A DNA stretch of 64,000 nucleotides from Micractinium sp. NFX-FRZ (GCA_029339195.1 JAPTJF010000004.1:1-64000), one strand, 5' to 3'; counted from the stretch's first letter, positions 10,887-22,584 are shown. Notes: generated from the letters alone by a model not told the origin. Translations and numbers: made by a program.

Positions 10887-13519
10887 ATGGCGCTGTCCCG
10901 TCACCCCACCAAACCAGAGGGCCCGAGGGTGCTGTCTGGCCCGCGCCCAGCGGACCCTGAGGCCCAGGCTTACGTGCGGATCGTGGAGATGACGGCATCG
11001 GGCAAAAGCGGCAGCGACATTGGGCTGCTGGAGAAGGGGGAGCGGCCAACGGCGCGGCTGAAGCACCACAGCTTCCCCTGGCGGGTGCTCCTGCCCGTGG
11101 CGGTCTCCCCTCGCCTGCGTGGCCTCATCCTGCTCAACCTGGTGCGCTGAGCCGACCTGCCGCCCCCTCCTGCGCCGCCGCCGCCCGCCAACCGAGCCCG
11201 CCGCCGCCAACTTAGTAGCCAGCCCTCTGTTCGCAGTTGCCCTGCTTGTTGGCTGGTATGGTGCGGCTATCCCCTCGTGCTGGCGTGCCGACCACGCCCT
11301 GCTGTGCGCCCTTTGCTGCCCACACCGCAGGTCTGCCTGGCCTGCGCCTCTGCCTTTGTGGTGCTCAAGGAGAGCCAGGAGAATGTGGACCCCTTTGTCT
11401 TCTCCTCTCTCCGCTTCATCATCGCCGCCGCCGTGTTCAGCCCCTTCATGCGCAAGGCGCTGCGCGACGAGCGCGTGGTCCGCGCCGGCGTGGAGATTGG
11501 CTTCTGGGCGGCAGGAGGTGCGCTGCGCAGATGTTCTGGTGCCGCACACGCCGCACTCTGACCCTCATCCACCTTCGCCTGCTGCTGCTGCTGCTGCTGC
11601 TGCTTGCATGTGGGCAGCTGCCACCACTGCTGCCTGCAGGTGCTGCCCCGTGTGCTGTCGCCCTGCTGGCTCCAACCAAATCCCGACTGCCGCCGCCGCC
11701 GCTACAGGGTACCTGACCCAGAGCATCGGCATGCTGACAGCGGACGCCTCCCGCGGCGCCTTCCTGTCGGGCTTCACGGTGGTGGTGCCCCCGCTGATGG
11801 CAGGGCTGATAGGCACCACCAAGCTGAAGCGCACCACCTGGGCTGCCGTGGTGGCGGCGCTGGTGGGCATCAGCCTGCTGGAGGACAGCGGCGCGCCCGC
11901 CAGCTGGGGCGACTTCTGGAGCTTTGCCTCGGCGGTGCTGTTTGGCGTGCAGGTGCGCTGGGTCGGGTGGGGTGGGTCGGGAAGTGCGGGTTGGGTGCTG
12001 GGCTTATGTTGTGTTTTAGGGAAGGAAGAGGCATGGGCTGCCAGAGCCTGCCGGGCAACGGGGGTTCCTGAGGCTTGGCCCGTGCATCGGCGGTTGGGCA
12101 TGCGGCGGTCGGTCGGTCTGCATGGCTCGTGCCGGCCAGCCCAACCGCCCACCACCTGCAACGCACCCCGCCACTGTGCACCTGATCCCTCTGGCATCCA
12201 AACTCACCGGCTGCCCTGCATGACATGCAAGTTTCACTAACTGTTCACCTCCCGTCCCCCCCTGGGCCTGCCCCCGCAGATATACCGCGCCGAGATGTGG
12301 AGCAAGCTGCTGGGGGCTAAGCAGGCGCTGCCCATGCTGTCTATGAGCCTGCTCATGATTGCCGGCATCTCGCTGGCCTCCACCGCCGCGGTGCACCCCC
12401 ACTCCACGCTGCACTACCTCGCCAACCCGGCGCAGCTGGTGGCGTTTGTGACCGAGACACGGTGAGGGGGCTAGGGCTGGTGGTGGTGGGGCACAGGTGG
12501 GGGCTCTGCAGCGGTGGTGCTGGCAGGGGCGGCAGGCAATGGCTTCGGTAAGAGAGGCCCGCCACATCAGTGCAGAGAGCCAGGCTGGCGCAGTGCCAGA
12601 GGGTTGCTGCTGTCCAGACTGGTCACGCGCTGCCTGCCCACCACCCCCACTGCGCGCCTCCCCTGCACCGCAGGCTGCCCTGGGCGGGCATCATTTACAT
12701 GGGGTGCGGCGTCACCAACGGGGGGCTCATCATGGAGATCGTTGCGCTACAGGTGTGTGGGCTGGAGTGGAAGCAGTGGAAGGGCTGGGTAGAGCTGAAG
12801 GTGGGTCGAGTGGGTGGGTGGCCTGTGTCGGCAGATGACGGCAGGGCTGCTGCACCGGCGGCTCTGCCCTCTCCACTTGCCTGGCTCCCCACTGCTTCAA
12901 CTGATGACCTTCCTCTGCACCTCCTTGACAGGAAGTCACTGCCACGTCTGGTGGTCGCCATCTGCACTTTCCCTTCATCTCACCACGTCCCCCCTCCCCC
13001 CTCCCCTTGACACCGTCGTCTCCACTCCCCACCTCCACAGGACGTCACCTCCACAGAGGCGGCCATCATCTACACGCTGGAGCCGGTGCTGGGGGCGGGC
13101 ATGGCGTACGCGCTGCTGGGGGAGCGGTGGAACGCGTCCGGCTGGGTGGGCGCGGGGCTCATCATCGGGGCATGCCTCCTGGCGCAGGTGGGCGGGCAGG
13201 CAAGGGTGGGTGGCAGCGGGGGTTGCTGTCCAGGCCTCACGGGTGGGCAAGGCCCTGCCGCCCCTGAGGAAGCGGCGTGTTGGGATGCTGGCAGGCAAGA
13301 CAGGCAAGGCAGCTATCGCTGCAGGTGCCTGCCTTGTGAGGAGGCGCTGCCCTGCCATGCTCACATGCCGCCATGACTCATGACGTCAGGTCCCTGACCT
13401 TGCTTACCGACTGTGCTCCACACATCCCTGCTGTGCAGCTGCTGGGCGTGGAGGAGGATGGGCACGCACCGCACAACGCCAACCCCAAGTCGCCGCACGG
13501 CACCGATGGCCGGAAGTGA
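10887..13519 (+). CDS. EamA/DMT-family membrane transporter
   Basis: This is a 391-residue polytopic drug/metabolite transporter-type protein. Exons: 10887-11141, 11331-11517, 11708-11952, 12280-12461, 12674-12752, 13041-13187, 13439-13519; every junction keeps phase. The first 70 residues are hydrophilic, with a possible plastid or N-tail role. Hydrophobic helices then follow: RVLLPVAVSPRLRGLILLNLV/VCLACASAFVVLK, FSSLRFIIAAAVF, GFTVVVPPLMAGLIGTTKL, AAVVAALVGISLLE, FASAVLFGV. The second half has the EamA hallmark TSTEAAIIYTLEPVLGAGMA with YALLGERW and GWVGAGLIIGACLLAQ (residues about 315-365). The tail is short, polar and His/Pro-rich. EamA proteins carry small metabolites or amino acids; the substrate cannot be read from sequence. 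Intron 5 holds a decoy of exon 6. Confidence 0.85.
12921..12965 (+). repeat. Decayed copy of transporter exon 6 5' edge
   Basis: GACAG then GAAGTCACTGCCAC, followed by GGTCGCCATC, mirrors the true CACAG then GACGTCACCTCCAC, followed by GCGGCCATC, 109 bases downstream. The acceptor is intact. Confidence 0.65.
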
Positions 13520-15447
13520 GGCCGGACTGTACACAAGCAACCCCATGCTGGTGTTGCGCACAGTGCGATGCACTCCCGCCCAGCCTTGAAATGCTCCCCT
13601 TCCCAGACGCTAGCCGCTGCGTAGCCCCGCAATGAGAGCCGCGCCGCCGCGGGTGCTGAAGTGTCGCGCCTTCAGCCCAAGTATGCCCAGCGGCGCATGC
13701 AGCCTACTCAAAATGACTTGCTTCCCCTCTCTTCACCTCCTGTTCCTGACACCCCGAGCGCTCTGCCAGCGCGCTCTCATCCGCTATGCTAGTCACAACC
13801 TCTGGTCCCTTGCTCCCTCCTTTCTCTTGCTATTCTGACCCGAACTCACAGCAACACCGAAAATAACATGTTAGGCTATCCCTCCTTTCTCTTGCTACTC
13901 CCCTCCCTCTCTCCCAAATGCCTCCTGCCCTCCCTCACATGTTCTGCTGAACCAGCACTGGCCTGCAAGGTGCCCTTCTTCCCTACCTCCTTGCGGCACG
14001 CCCGCCTCTGTGAATTTTCCCGACTGACCTGCGAGCTAGGTGGGAGCCTGGTGCAGGGCTGTGGCAGGGAACTGGGTGGCACGGTGTTGATTTTGGAAGG
14101 GCAGGCAGTATGAAGCTGGCTCCCCTCTGCCAGCTGCAGCAGGCGACAACCTTTGTGGCCCTGTGGTGTTGTGATTGTTCCAGTGTGCGTGTTCGGTATC
14201 GTGGCCCCTGCTCTCGGAGCGTCCTTGCCAGCGGATGCACAGTTGGTGCGCACCTTTCTCTCTCAGTGATGGCCGCCTATGGAGGGTGCCACGCCCATGG
14301 AGGCGTCTGCCTCACGCCAGCTGGCAGTACTCCCAGGGGAGGGGCACGTCATGGTGCTGCTGAAGCATGCCAGGGCCATCCTCAATGCAACGCTGCAGTG
14401 GGAGCCGTCAGAAGCAGGGGCAGCTCTGGCGGCAGCAGGAGCGGCATGCGCAAACCAGTAGCAGCAGCGGGATCAACGGCAGCAGGATGAGCATCAGAGG
14501 GGGGCCGTCTGAAGCCAAAACACCGCCAGTGTCCAACGCAGTGGCACGCTGGCTGTAAAGCCCCTTGATTCGTGCCAGCCAGGCTGTTTTCTGGTTCAAC
14601 ACTGTGTGATTTTCGTTTCACAACAAGCAACATGCTGTGCACACCAGTGGCTGGTGTCAAGCACCCAGAAGAAGGCTGCCGAGCGGATGAGGTAGGCATG
14701 CGCGTGGGCAGCACACGATGACAGGGCATGCAGTTGCAGGGCGAGTAGGTAGGGCACTGCGCAGATGGTGGGATGTTTGGCAAAATGGTGCGCAGTGAAT
14801 GGGAAAGGGCCGAAAGAAGACCGGGCACGGTCCGCAGGTCTCTCTGTCACGCTCAACGCTCGCAATGGGATGGGGCTCGTCGAGAGATCACGGGATGGAG
14901 GAGGCGGTGCCTGGCCATAAAATAAGAAGTGGTGAGGGGCAAAAAGGAAGTAGGATGCACTCGCTCAAAACTGGGCCCGCATGCGGCTGGGGCAGGGCTG
15001 GCAAAATTGCCGCACGACGTGGCACTGGGCATGTGCGCTGATGGAAAACGCGCGATCAGGCAGGCAGGCAAAGCAGACGGTTGGGCTGAAGTTGGGTGAG
15101 GGATCACTCTTGCGCCCGTCCCATGCGGGGCGGGCACAGGCTCGGCACAAGTAACTCACGCAGGGCGGGGAGGAAAGGTATTGGGGCAGGGTAGCGCTCA
15201 GCAGGAGGGGACAGGCGGCTTTGGCAGAGGGAGAAAGCTGGAGGGAGGGAGAGTCTCCTTACTGGGGAGCCAAACGGGAGGCGACAGGCTGCTGGGCAGC
15301 GGGAGGGGCTGCCGGGGGCTCTGCCGGGGGCTGCCCCGGGCAGCAGCCGGGCATTGTCGTGCCACCGGTGTGTGAGGCCGCTGTGGTGCGGTGTGAGCCG
15401 CGGGCTTGTGAGCGCCGGCCCAGCTGGGGGCGCTCTGCCTGCTGGGG
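13520..15447. other. Mostly non-coding interval
   Basis: This spans the transporter 3' flank to the end of the small minus-strand gene. One short open frame with ATG is at 14279-14461 (listed separately). The rest shows simple C/T-rich and G/A-rich stretches and no exon I can support. Confidence 0.4.
14279..14461 (+). CDS. Possible small ORF, 60 residues
   Basis: ATG at 14279 opens a 60-residue frame (start EGATPMEASASRQLAVLPG) that ends at a TAG at 14459. It is Ala-rich with one possible amphipathic helix (HVMVLLKHARAILNATLQW). No acceptor in the right phase joins it to an upstream exon, and no family is recognised. It could be chance. Confidence 0.2.
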   Translation: MEGATPMEASASRQLAVLPGEGHVMVLLKHARAILNATLQWEPSEAGAALAAAGAACANQ

Positions 15448-16036
15448 TCACATGGCCGAGGCCGCAAAGCTCAGGTGCGACTGGGATGAGCTGGCAGCCG
15501 GGCCGGCGGGTGCCATCAGGCTGAAGCCACCAGTAGCGGGGCTGCGGGGGCGTCGGGCAGTGGAGGGAAGGGGCACAGGGGTTGGCGCTGGTGAGGTGAG
15601 GGGGGAGGACAGGAGAGGGGCAGGCAGCAAAAGCTGCCCAGTGCTGGGCTGCTGCTGCTGCTGCACGCTGGTGCACAATGCCCTCTTTGCAGGTGCAATG
15701 CAGTGGCGAGGCGAGTGTGCAGCCAACGCTATACCCAAACCAGTTGCTGCGAACCTGGCCGACATGACGGAAGTGTGGGCAGCCCCAGCGCCCGCCACGG
15801 AGCGTGCGGCAGGGACGGCGGGCACCGCAGCAGCACCTCCGCTGGCCGTGGACTTGCTCGCTGCCTTGCCTACGCTCAGCTTGGGCAATGCCCCAAAGTA
15901 CTGCAACAAGGGGATGGCCGAGGCGGTGTCGGATACGCGCTCGAAACCAGTGCAGCAGCAACGGCCGTTCCGGCATGGGGCGCGTCAGCGTGCCGGCACT
16001 CACCCTTGCGATCAACCGAGCGTCGGAAGAAATCAT
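15448..16036 (-). CDS. Small unknown protein, two exons
   Basis: This is a predicted 161-residue protein I do not recognise. Exon 1 (16036-16004) encodes MISSDARLIAR and ends at a textbook AGG|GTGAGT donor. Exon 2 begins at 15900 after a TTGTTGCAG acceptor and continues in the same phase with YFGALPKLSVGKAASKS. It ends with a TGA at 15448. The middle has a mildly hydrophobic stretch (VMSARFAATGLGIALAAHS, about residues 50-68) that might be membrane-associated. After it come a five-Gln run and a Pro/Ser/Ala-rich tail. The good splice pair and preserved phase are the main support. The first ATG could also be internal, because the sequence before it resembles an acceptor (CACCAAG). Confidence 0.4.
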
Positions 16037-17085
16037 CTTGGTGTCAGGGGAGGGCGCAGGAGCCTGCCGAGGCCGTTCTGGCTGGAATGGTGGAGTTTGG
16101 ACTGCGGCTGCGGAGACTAGCTAGACGCCAGGCACTGGCTCCTTGCCTCTAGGAAGAGATCTGCGGTATAGGTGCAGCAGAGAGCGAGAAACGGACTGTC
16201 GACAGAGCATCTGCCAGCTACTTTGCAGTGTGCCGCCGGCCGCCGCGTCAGCACGGCGCAGCGCAGCTGCCGGCCTCCAGGTCCGTTCCTTTCTTTCGGT
16301 TTGGTTCAGGTTTATGTCTTGTGGAACCTAGGTGAATGACATCAATTGTGTTACAAAGGCTCACGATAGGAGGGCAGAACAGCGATCAGGAGCAAGGCGG
16401 TGGAAGCCAGCGGGGGAAGCACGAGAGGAAGTGCAGAGAGCGAAGCAACGGGCAGGCAAGGAAGGGGATGAATGAATTGCATAAATGGCAGTGCTAGCAT
16501 AGGGCTCACCCAAGGCTCCCCTGGCACGGCAGTGGACCCTGCATGTGGCAGGCGGCACGAGAGCGGCATGTCAGTGAGTGGTGCCCTCAGCACTCCGCTG
16601 ATCTCATCTCAGCTCTTTGGCCAGCTCACGCAGGATCAGCAGGTGCTGCCACCCGCCATTTACGCTCAAAGGACCCACCCAACCACACGCCACAGCAAGC
16701 ACAACAGGCTGACAGAGTGGCAGATGAGCAGCTCACCTGAGCGTGGGGGGCACCCAGAGCCACCACGGACCGATACCGGTAAGGAGAGAGCGGGGGCTGG
16801 CAGGCGTGCGGGGTGGTTGCTAGGATGTGGAGGCTAGGCTATCTGGTGGCCCACCGCAGGCATCACACAGCACGCAAGGGGGCGGGGAGGCAGGCGGGCG
16901 CCCAGGCGCAGGCAGGCAGGCACACGGCACCAGCGCGGGTTGTCCCACCGCTGCTCTCTCCAGCCCGGCAGCGTCGGGTGCAGAGGCGGCGCGCCGAACG
17001 CGGCCACCCCTGTTGTTTGCGGGCAGGCAGCCGGCTGGTGGGGCGCATCCCACCACCCATGCCTGCCTGCCTGCCAGCACCCACC
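16037..17085. other. Intergenic, unknown gene to YLPM1 homologue
   Basis: This holds the upstream region of the small minus-strand gene and the 3' flank of the YLPM1-like gene. A minus-strand fragment at about 16600-16647 reads HLLILRELAKELR to a stop but could not be joined in phase to the YLPM1-like gene. TTACA (TGTAA on the minus strand) occurs at 16351-16355. Confidence 0.35.
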
Positions 17086-20000
17086 TCACCCCGAGCCACC
17101 GCGGCTGAGCAGCAGGCGGCGGAAGAGGTCGGCCTCGCCATGGTGCTCCGCCAGCGCTGCCCTGGCAAACGTGCCCCCACCCGACGGCTCCTCTTTCGCC
17201 CCGCCGGAGGAGGGGTGCGGGGCGACGCCGGCGGTGCCGTCCTCCAGCTGTGCGGGAGGGCCCAGGCCGTGCACCAAGTGCACCACCTCGAGGCCCGCCT
17301 TGGCGGTGGTGGCGCCGCCGCCGATGCGGAACCCCTGCTCCGCCTCCGCCTCCTCCTCCTGCTCCTGCAGGCAGGCAGGCGGGCCAGCGGTGGGCGGGTG
17401 ACACAGGGGGAATGGTGAGGTGGCGGCAGCGGCGGGAGGTGTGCCTGTGGCACGTGGACATGCAGCCATGCAGGCACGCAGCTGCTACGTTTGCGGCTCA
17501 CGTCTGCCCACCCAGCCTGCCCAGCCTTTCCAGATGGCGTGGGCAGCCTACAGCAACCATCCCTCCCAGCCTGCCAGCACCCGTCACACGGCAGCCCCGT
17601 CCAGCTGCCCGCCCCAACCCCGCCCACCACACCACCACTCTGCCCCGCACCTCGTCGGGCCAACGCACGCGCTTCTTGCGAGCGCTGCCGCCGCTGCCCT
17701 TGCTCAGAATGCTGCGTGGCGTGGCAGTCTTGCCGCCGCCGCCGCCGCTGGCGCCGCCGCCCGCCAGCTGCGCTTTGCCTGCTGCCAGCAGCTCACGCCA
17801 GTCGTCCACAGCAGGCAGGCCGCCGCCCTCCTTGCCACCACTGCCGTTGCCGCCCCGCCGCGCCTTCTTCTTCCGGCCCCCTGCGCCACCGTCCTCCCCG
17901 CCGCCCCCGCTGTCATCCTCCAGCGACGCCCACCGGCTGGCAGCAGGTTTTGCACTGCCGCCATCCTGCTCCACATCAACATCATCACTGCCGCCCGCCC
18001 CCTCGCCATCCTCGCTACTCGCGCCTGCCATTCTGGCGCTGCTGCCACCTGGCGCCCCCGCCACGTCATCCTCCTCCATCTCCACCTCAGCAATGCCGCC
18101 AGCCTGGCCGCTGCTGCCGCCCGCCTTGCTGCCCGGGCGCCCCAGCAGCGCACCCAGCGCGAGCAGGGTGTAGGCGCCCGGGGCGGGCTCGTAGAGGGCA
18201 GACAGCCCATACACCTCCTCCTTGCTGCGCCCGTGCGTGTTGCGCTCAAAGCAGACCTGCCGGGGGCGGGGCGGGCGGGCGGGGGCGGGCGTGGGCACAA
18301 GGGGGCCCAGGCATGAGGCGCTTGCCAACAAACAGCTTGCCGGGCGGCAGCCGCCGGTATGGCAACCTGAACAGCAGTCGAAGTGCACACGAGGTGCACA
18401 AGGTGCATGCCTGCTCCCCAGGCATGCTCCCCCAGGCATGCTCCCCATGCGCACGCCCCCACACCTGCGGGTCGGTCTCCGGTGGCTCAGACACATACAC
18501 CTCGTACCCCGCCGCCTGGCCAGCCGCCCAAAAGTCCTTGAAGTCAGCCACCTGGCAGGGAGGGGGGAGAGGGAGGGGTGGCAGGGTAGGGAGGGAAGAG
18601 TGGGTGGATGGCACGCCGCGGGCGCTGCACCCGCCAGTGCTGCACCCAAGAGGCTCAACACAACCACCGCTCTTGGATGACCGACCCTGAGCGCCGGCGC
18701 AACACAACGGCCAAGCTGCCCGCACCAGCGGCCCACTCTCCCGCCGCTATAGCCCTGAGCTGCGCACCCTGAGCGCCGGCGCGTCCACAATGACAAACGG
18801 CAGGCGGGCCCCCTCCACCGCCCGCTGGAAGGCCTTGAGCAGGCTGCGCTGGTAGTTGGCTGCGGCGGGGGGCGGGGGGCGGGCGGGCGGGCAGGGCGGG
18901 CACGCAGTCAGGTGGGTGCTGCGCTGCTGTGCTGTGCCATCACTTACAACCACAGCCCCAAAGGCAGAGACAGGGCCAACCACCCCAGTGATCGGATTTT
19001 GTTTCATGATCGAGTGGGAGCTGCAGCTGCCATGTAGTTGGCTGTTCAATCATTCCATGAACCAACCGCACCTTCCATCTCCCGCTCATACTGGTACTCC
19101 AGCACCTCCACCTTCCGCTTGCGCCCGCGCCGCCCCCCGCCCTCCTCCTCCTCCACCTCTTTCTCCACCTCCTGCAACCGCAAGGGGGGCCAGAGCAAAC
19201 CGCAGCCGTGAGCAGCTCGACGCAGGGGTTGCAGGGAGTTGCGGCCAGGGGCACGGGCCAAAATGACGCCGTCGAGCACGAGGGCGGCAGACAAGGCAGG
19301 GATCTGCAGCCTCTTGCATTCCCACATTTGGCCTGCTGCATTCCTAGCGCTGGCGCCCCTCTACTCCAGCATTGGCATCCCCCTACTCCAGTACATGTAT
19401 GGGCGCCCCTCCTCCCTCCTCACCGTCATGAAGTAGTCGTCCAGAGAGAAGATGCGCGGGGCCTCCCCCCCGGCTGCCACCTCCTTCTCCCGCATCAGCC
19501 GCGCCACCCAGCTCTTGCCGCTGCCCGGCAGGCCTCGGAGCAGCACTGCCAGCCGCTTGGGGCGGCCGGCGCGCCCCGGGCCGGGCTCCAGGAGCGACAG
19601 GGCGTCCACTTGCAGCTGAGGCAGCGGCTGGGCGGCAGCTGGGGGGGCTGCCGCCTGCACCGCTGCCGCAGGGTGCGGGTGCTGGTGGTGCAGCGGGGGT
19701 GCCGGCATGGCTGCTGCGGGGTGCTGCGGAGGCGGCTGCTGGGCGTAGTGGGCGGGGGCAGTCGCCGGCGACTGGGCTGGATACTGCGACTGCGCCGGCT
19801 GCTGCGCCGCATATGCCCAGGCGCCGCCGTACCCAGGCTGCGGTTGCTGCTGCTGGTACCCAGCGGGCTGCACCGCGTACTGCTGTTGCGGTTGCTGCTG
19901 CTGCTGCGCATACTGCAGGTGCATCGCCTGCTGCTGTGCATACTGCTGCTGCTGCACTGCCGCCTGCTGCGCATACTGCTGCGCATACTGCTGCTGCGCA

Positions 20001-20617
20001 TACTGCTGCTGCTGCGCTGCCGCCTGATGTTGCTGCGCATACTGCTGCTGTTGTGCGTACTGCTGCTGCGCTGCCGCCTGCTGTGCATACTGCTGCACGG
20101 GCTGCTGTTGCGCATACTGCTGCTGTTGGGGCAAGGGAGGTGGGCTGGACGGAGGCACGCCCTGCGGGAGCGGCGGCGGCGCACCCGGTGGCAAGGGTGG
20201 ACCAGGCTCCTGAGGCAAAGGAGGTGGCGCCTCTGCAGCTGCAACAGCATATGGCTGCGGCGGTGGCTGCTGATAATTTTGATGTTGCGGCTGCTGCTGA
20301 AGCTGTTGCTGCGGTGCGGGTGCGTGCTGTGGCGGCGGGAGCGTTGGCGGGAGTGGCGGCGCCACTGCTGCTGGTTGTACCCAGCCTCCGGCCTGCTGCT
20401 GCGGCACTCCCGGCTGCCACTGCGTCTGCTGGAGGTTTGTCGGCTGTTGCCAGGCCTGCATCGGCTGTGGCTGCCCCCAGGCCTGCATTGGCTGCGGCTG
20501 CGGCGTCAAATCCTGCGGTTGAGGCGCCTGAGGCTGAGCATACTGCTGCTGCGTCCAGGCCTGCTGCTGCACCTGGCCGTAGAAGCCGGCCTGGGGGTAG
20601 CTGCCATACGGCTGCAT
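17086..20617 (-). CDS. YLPM1: YLPM1-like nuclear P-loop protein
   Basis: This is a 785-residue homologue of YLP-motif protein 1, a nuclear protein with a polynucleotide-kinase-like P-loop domain that in animals binds protein phosphatase 1. Exons: 20617-19424, 19171-19072, 18859-18768, 18551-18465, 18256-17651, 17364-17086. Residues 1-340 are Gln/Pro/Ala/Tyr-rich low complexity with many imperfect YAQQQ units. The kinase-like fold follows: GLPGSGKSWVARLM (Walker A, about 362-375), FSLDDYFMT, VLEYQYEREMEG, NYQRSLLKAFQRAVE, LPFVIVDAP, DFWAAGQAAGYEVYVSEPP, then CFERNTHGRSKEEV with the conserved N-x-H-G-R. A long acidic/Gly-rich stretch precedes KKRVRWPDE (about 685-693), which fits the RVxF/RVRW PP1-docking site of the family. 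The last exon is Glu/Gly-rich. The 3' end could extend, since a GT follows SRG near the stop. Intron 3 carries a decoy of the exon 3 end. Confidence 0.85.
18683..18702 (-). repeat. Decayed copy of YLPM1 exon 3 3' edge with donor
   Basis: On the minus strand GCGCCGGCGCTCAGGGTC repeats the true exon end and donor GCGCCGGCGCTCAGGGTG (18766-18785), about 83 bases into the intron. Confidence 0.65.
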
Positions 20618-20817
20618 CGCGGCCGCCGCGCCAGCTAGGGCACGGATCCACTAAATCTAGCGGTCAGAACAAGCGTGCTCGCTTGGCGGGAGAACCGACA
20701 GGGCCCCATGCAGCCCTGCCGCTGTGGTGCCGCTTTGCCGCCGCCCGGTCGCCTGTGTCGCGTCCTTCCCTGGGCAGCACATGGCATTCACATGCGGCTT
20801 ACATCTTGTATGAACTT
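20618..20817. other. Gap between two minus-strand genes
   Basis: This is the upstream region of the YLPM1-like gene and the 3' flank of the coiled-coil gene. TTACA at 20799-20803 is a minus-strand TGTAA only 15 bases beyond the coiled-coil gene's stop, and is its likely poly(A) signal. Confidence 0.45.
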
Positions 20818-22584
20818 TCAAAGCTGAGAAATAACTTCAAGCAAGTCGTTCTCCTCATACTGTGGCCCGCACGTCGGCAGGCTGCCCCGGGTGTCGTCGC
20901 CAGCGCCCCAGGTCCCGCTCTCTCTGCCGCCCTGACCCTGACGGGCAGTGCCTTCCTCAGGCTTCCCCATGCCTATGCCCTCCACATCGATCACCAAGTC
21001 CAGGAGGCACCCATCAAACTGCCTCGTGGGGGTGCCGCCAGCTCCCGGGCCGTGGGCGCTGCCGCCATGCTTGGGGGCCGGGGGCAGCGGTGCTTGCTGC
21101 GCGGAGGAGCAGCAGCTGCTGCTGCTGTTGCTGTCGCAGCGCTCCATCCCCCACGCCCGCTGCTGCACAGCTGCCAGAGGCACCCTGCTGTGCGGCTGCG
21201 CAACTGTTGTCCCCGCCGCTGCTGCTGACGCCGCCTGGTTGCCAGGGCCCGCTCCACCCCCTGCGCCTGCTGGCGGGCCAACCAAGTAGCCGCCATGTGG
21301 GCCCAGTGAGGCATCAAACACCAACGAGCCCAGTGCCTGCGCCGGTGTGGAGGATGCGGCAGCGGCAGCGGGTGCAGGTGCACCGCCAGCAGGCCAGCTG
21401 GCCGGTGCCCCTGCTGCGCCGCAGTGCTGTTGCTGCCCTTGTGGGTGCTGGTGAGGCTGCTGGCTTTGCCACTGCGGATGCTGTGCCTGCTGCTGCTGCT
21501 GCTGCTTGGCTGCAGCCTCTGCCTGTGCCTCCAGCAGCGCCTGAGCCAGCATCTTGAGCGTCTCCAGCTGTGGCAGCGCCGCTTGAGGTGCCACCAGTTG
21601 GATGCTGTCCACAGCAGCAGCAGCACCGCCACTACTGCCAGCTGCACCAGTTCCAGCGCCTGTGTCGACGCCATCTGCTGCTGCCGCTGTGACTGGTGGG
21701 TGCTGCGCCATCCAGCCGTAGCTGTGCAGCTGCAGAACATCAGGCTGCTGCCACTGCAGGTGTTGCTGCCGCCCAAAGGCTGCTGCTGCCGGGGGGCGGT
21801 CGGGCGACTCGCCCTCCCAAGCTCCCTCGGCCACGGGGCTCAGCAGCCCGCTCGCCGCCGCGGCTGCCGCTGCCTCTTCGGGCGCCGTTGTGCCCGACCG
21901 GTACAGCGTGCCTTCCAGGCTGCCCTCAAGCGGCTCCAGCCGAGCGGCAAGCTGCTGCGGGTGCACACCCGCCAGTGGCAGTGACGCATCCCCCCAGCCC
22001 CAGCCAGGAGTGGTGGGGCGTGAGCCGGCCACGCTCCCCGTGACCTGAACTGTGGCCTCCAGCACCCGGCACTTGTGCTGGTAGGTGCGCAGCAGGTCGA
22101 AGGCGTGGGACAGCTTGGCCCGCAGGCTGCGCGGGCAGGGGCAGGGAGGTGGGGGCAGGTGTGGGAGATGGGCAGGCAGCAGGCAGGCGGGCAGGCAGGC
22201 GACAATGCTAGCGCATGCTGGCCAGCAGGCTGGTGGCGGCAGCACCTGCCACAGCTTCCTACTGCACATTTCAGCAGCACCCACGTCGTGTTCTCTGCCA
22301 TCCCAAACGTGGACAGAGCACCCAACAGCAGCGCACCTGGTGTTCTCTCGTGCAAGCTCCTGGTTCTGCTCTGCCAGCTGGTCTGCCTTGCTGGCAAAGG
22401 CGGGCTCAGCAGTCTGAGCGTCAGCAGCATCCGCCTGCACCTGCTCACTGCCCTGTGCCTGCTGCCATTCTCCCGCCGCCGCCTCAAGCTCCTTGAGTTG
22501 CCGCTCCTTCTCCACCACTTGGCGGATGAGGCGCGCCACCTTCTGCTTCTCAGCAGGCGCGAGGTCCTTGAGCGTCGCGCTCAT
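20818..22584 (-). CDS. Coiled-coil protein with Q/A-rich middle
   Basis: This predicts a 517-residue protein of unknown function. Exon 1 (22584-22337) starts at a clear ATG and encodes a charged helical head (LAPAEKQKVARLIRQVVEKE) ending QELARENT. A GT donor (ACCAG|GTGCGC) and a CGCAG acceptor at 22127 join it in phase to SLRAKLSHAFDLLRTYQHKC (exon 2, 22126-20818), so the coiled coil continues through the splice. The middle 300 residues are Ala/Gln/Gly/Pro-rich and probably disordered. The C-terminus is conserved-looking and acidic (PTRQFDGCLLDLVIDVEGIG and QYEENDLLEVISQL). The helical head plus short acidic tail resembles algal basal-body or cilium-associated coiled-coil proteins, but that is only an impression. 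No catalytic motif is visible. Confidence 0.6.
   Translation of the reverse strand: MSATLKDLAPAEKQKVARLIRQVVEKERQLKELEAAAGEWQQAQGSEQVQADAADAQTAEPAFASKADQLAEQNQELARENTRCAAVGCSVHVWDGREHDVGAAEMCSRKLWQVLPPPACWPACASIVACLPACLLPAHLPHLPPPPCPCPRSLRAKLSHAFDLLRTYQHKCRVLEATVQVTGSVAGSRPTTPGWGWGDASLPLAGVHPQQLAARLEPLEGSLEGTLYRSGTTAPEEAAAAAAASGLLSPVAEGAWEGESPDRPPAAAAFGRQQHLQWQQPDVLQLHSYGWMAQHPPVTAAAADGVDTGAGTGAAGSSGGAAAAVDSIQLVAPQAALPQLETLKMLAQALLEAQAEAAAKQQQQQQAQHPQWQSQQPHQHPQGQQQHCGAAGAPASWPAGGAPAPAAAAASSTPAQALGSLVFDASLGPHGGYLVGPPAGAGGGAGPGNQAASAAAAGTTVAQPHSRVPLAAVQQRAWGMERCDSNSSSSCCSSAQQAPLPPAPKHGGSAHGPGAGGTPTRQFDGCLLDLVIDVEGIGMGKPEEGTARQGQGGRESGTWGAGDDTRGSLPTCGPQYEENDLLEVISQL

Noticed and set aside
15104..16036. 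310-codon minus-strand frame read straight through
   Set aside because: It runs through the strong GTGAGT donor and acceptor of the small two-exon gene; composition beyond the first 11 codons is low-complexity in that frame.
16600..16647. Minus-strand HLLILRELAKELR as a last exon of the YLPM1-like gene
   Set aside because: No acceptor joins it in the phase left by the preceding exon; the stop at 17086 gives a complete model.
19208..20638. Long plus-strand open frame (476 codons) opposite the YLPM1-like gene
   Set aside because: It is the antisense shadow of the CTG/GCA-rich first exon; it is almost pure Leu/Arg and lacks any domain, while the minus strand carries the P-loop protein.
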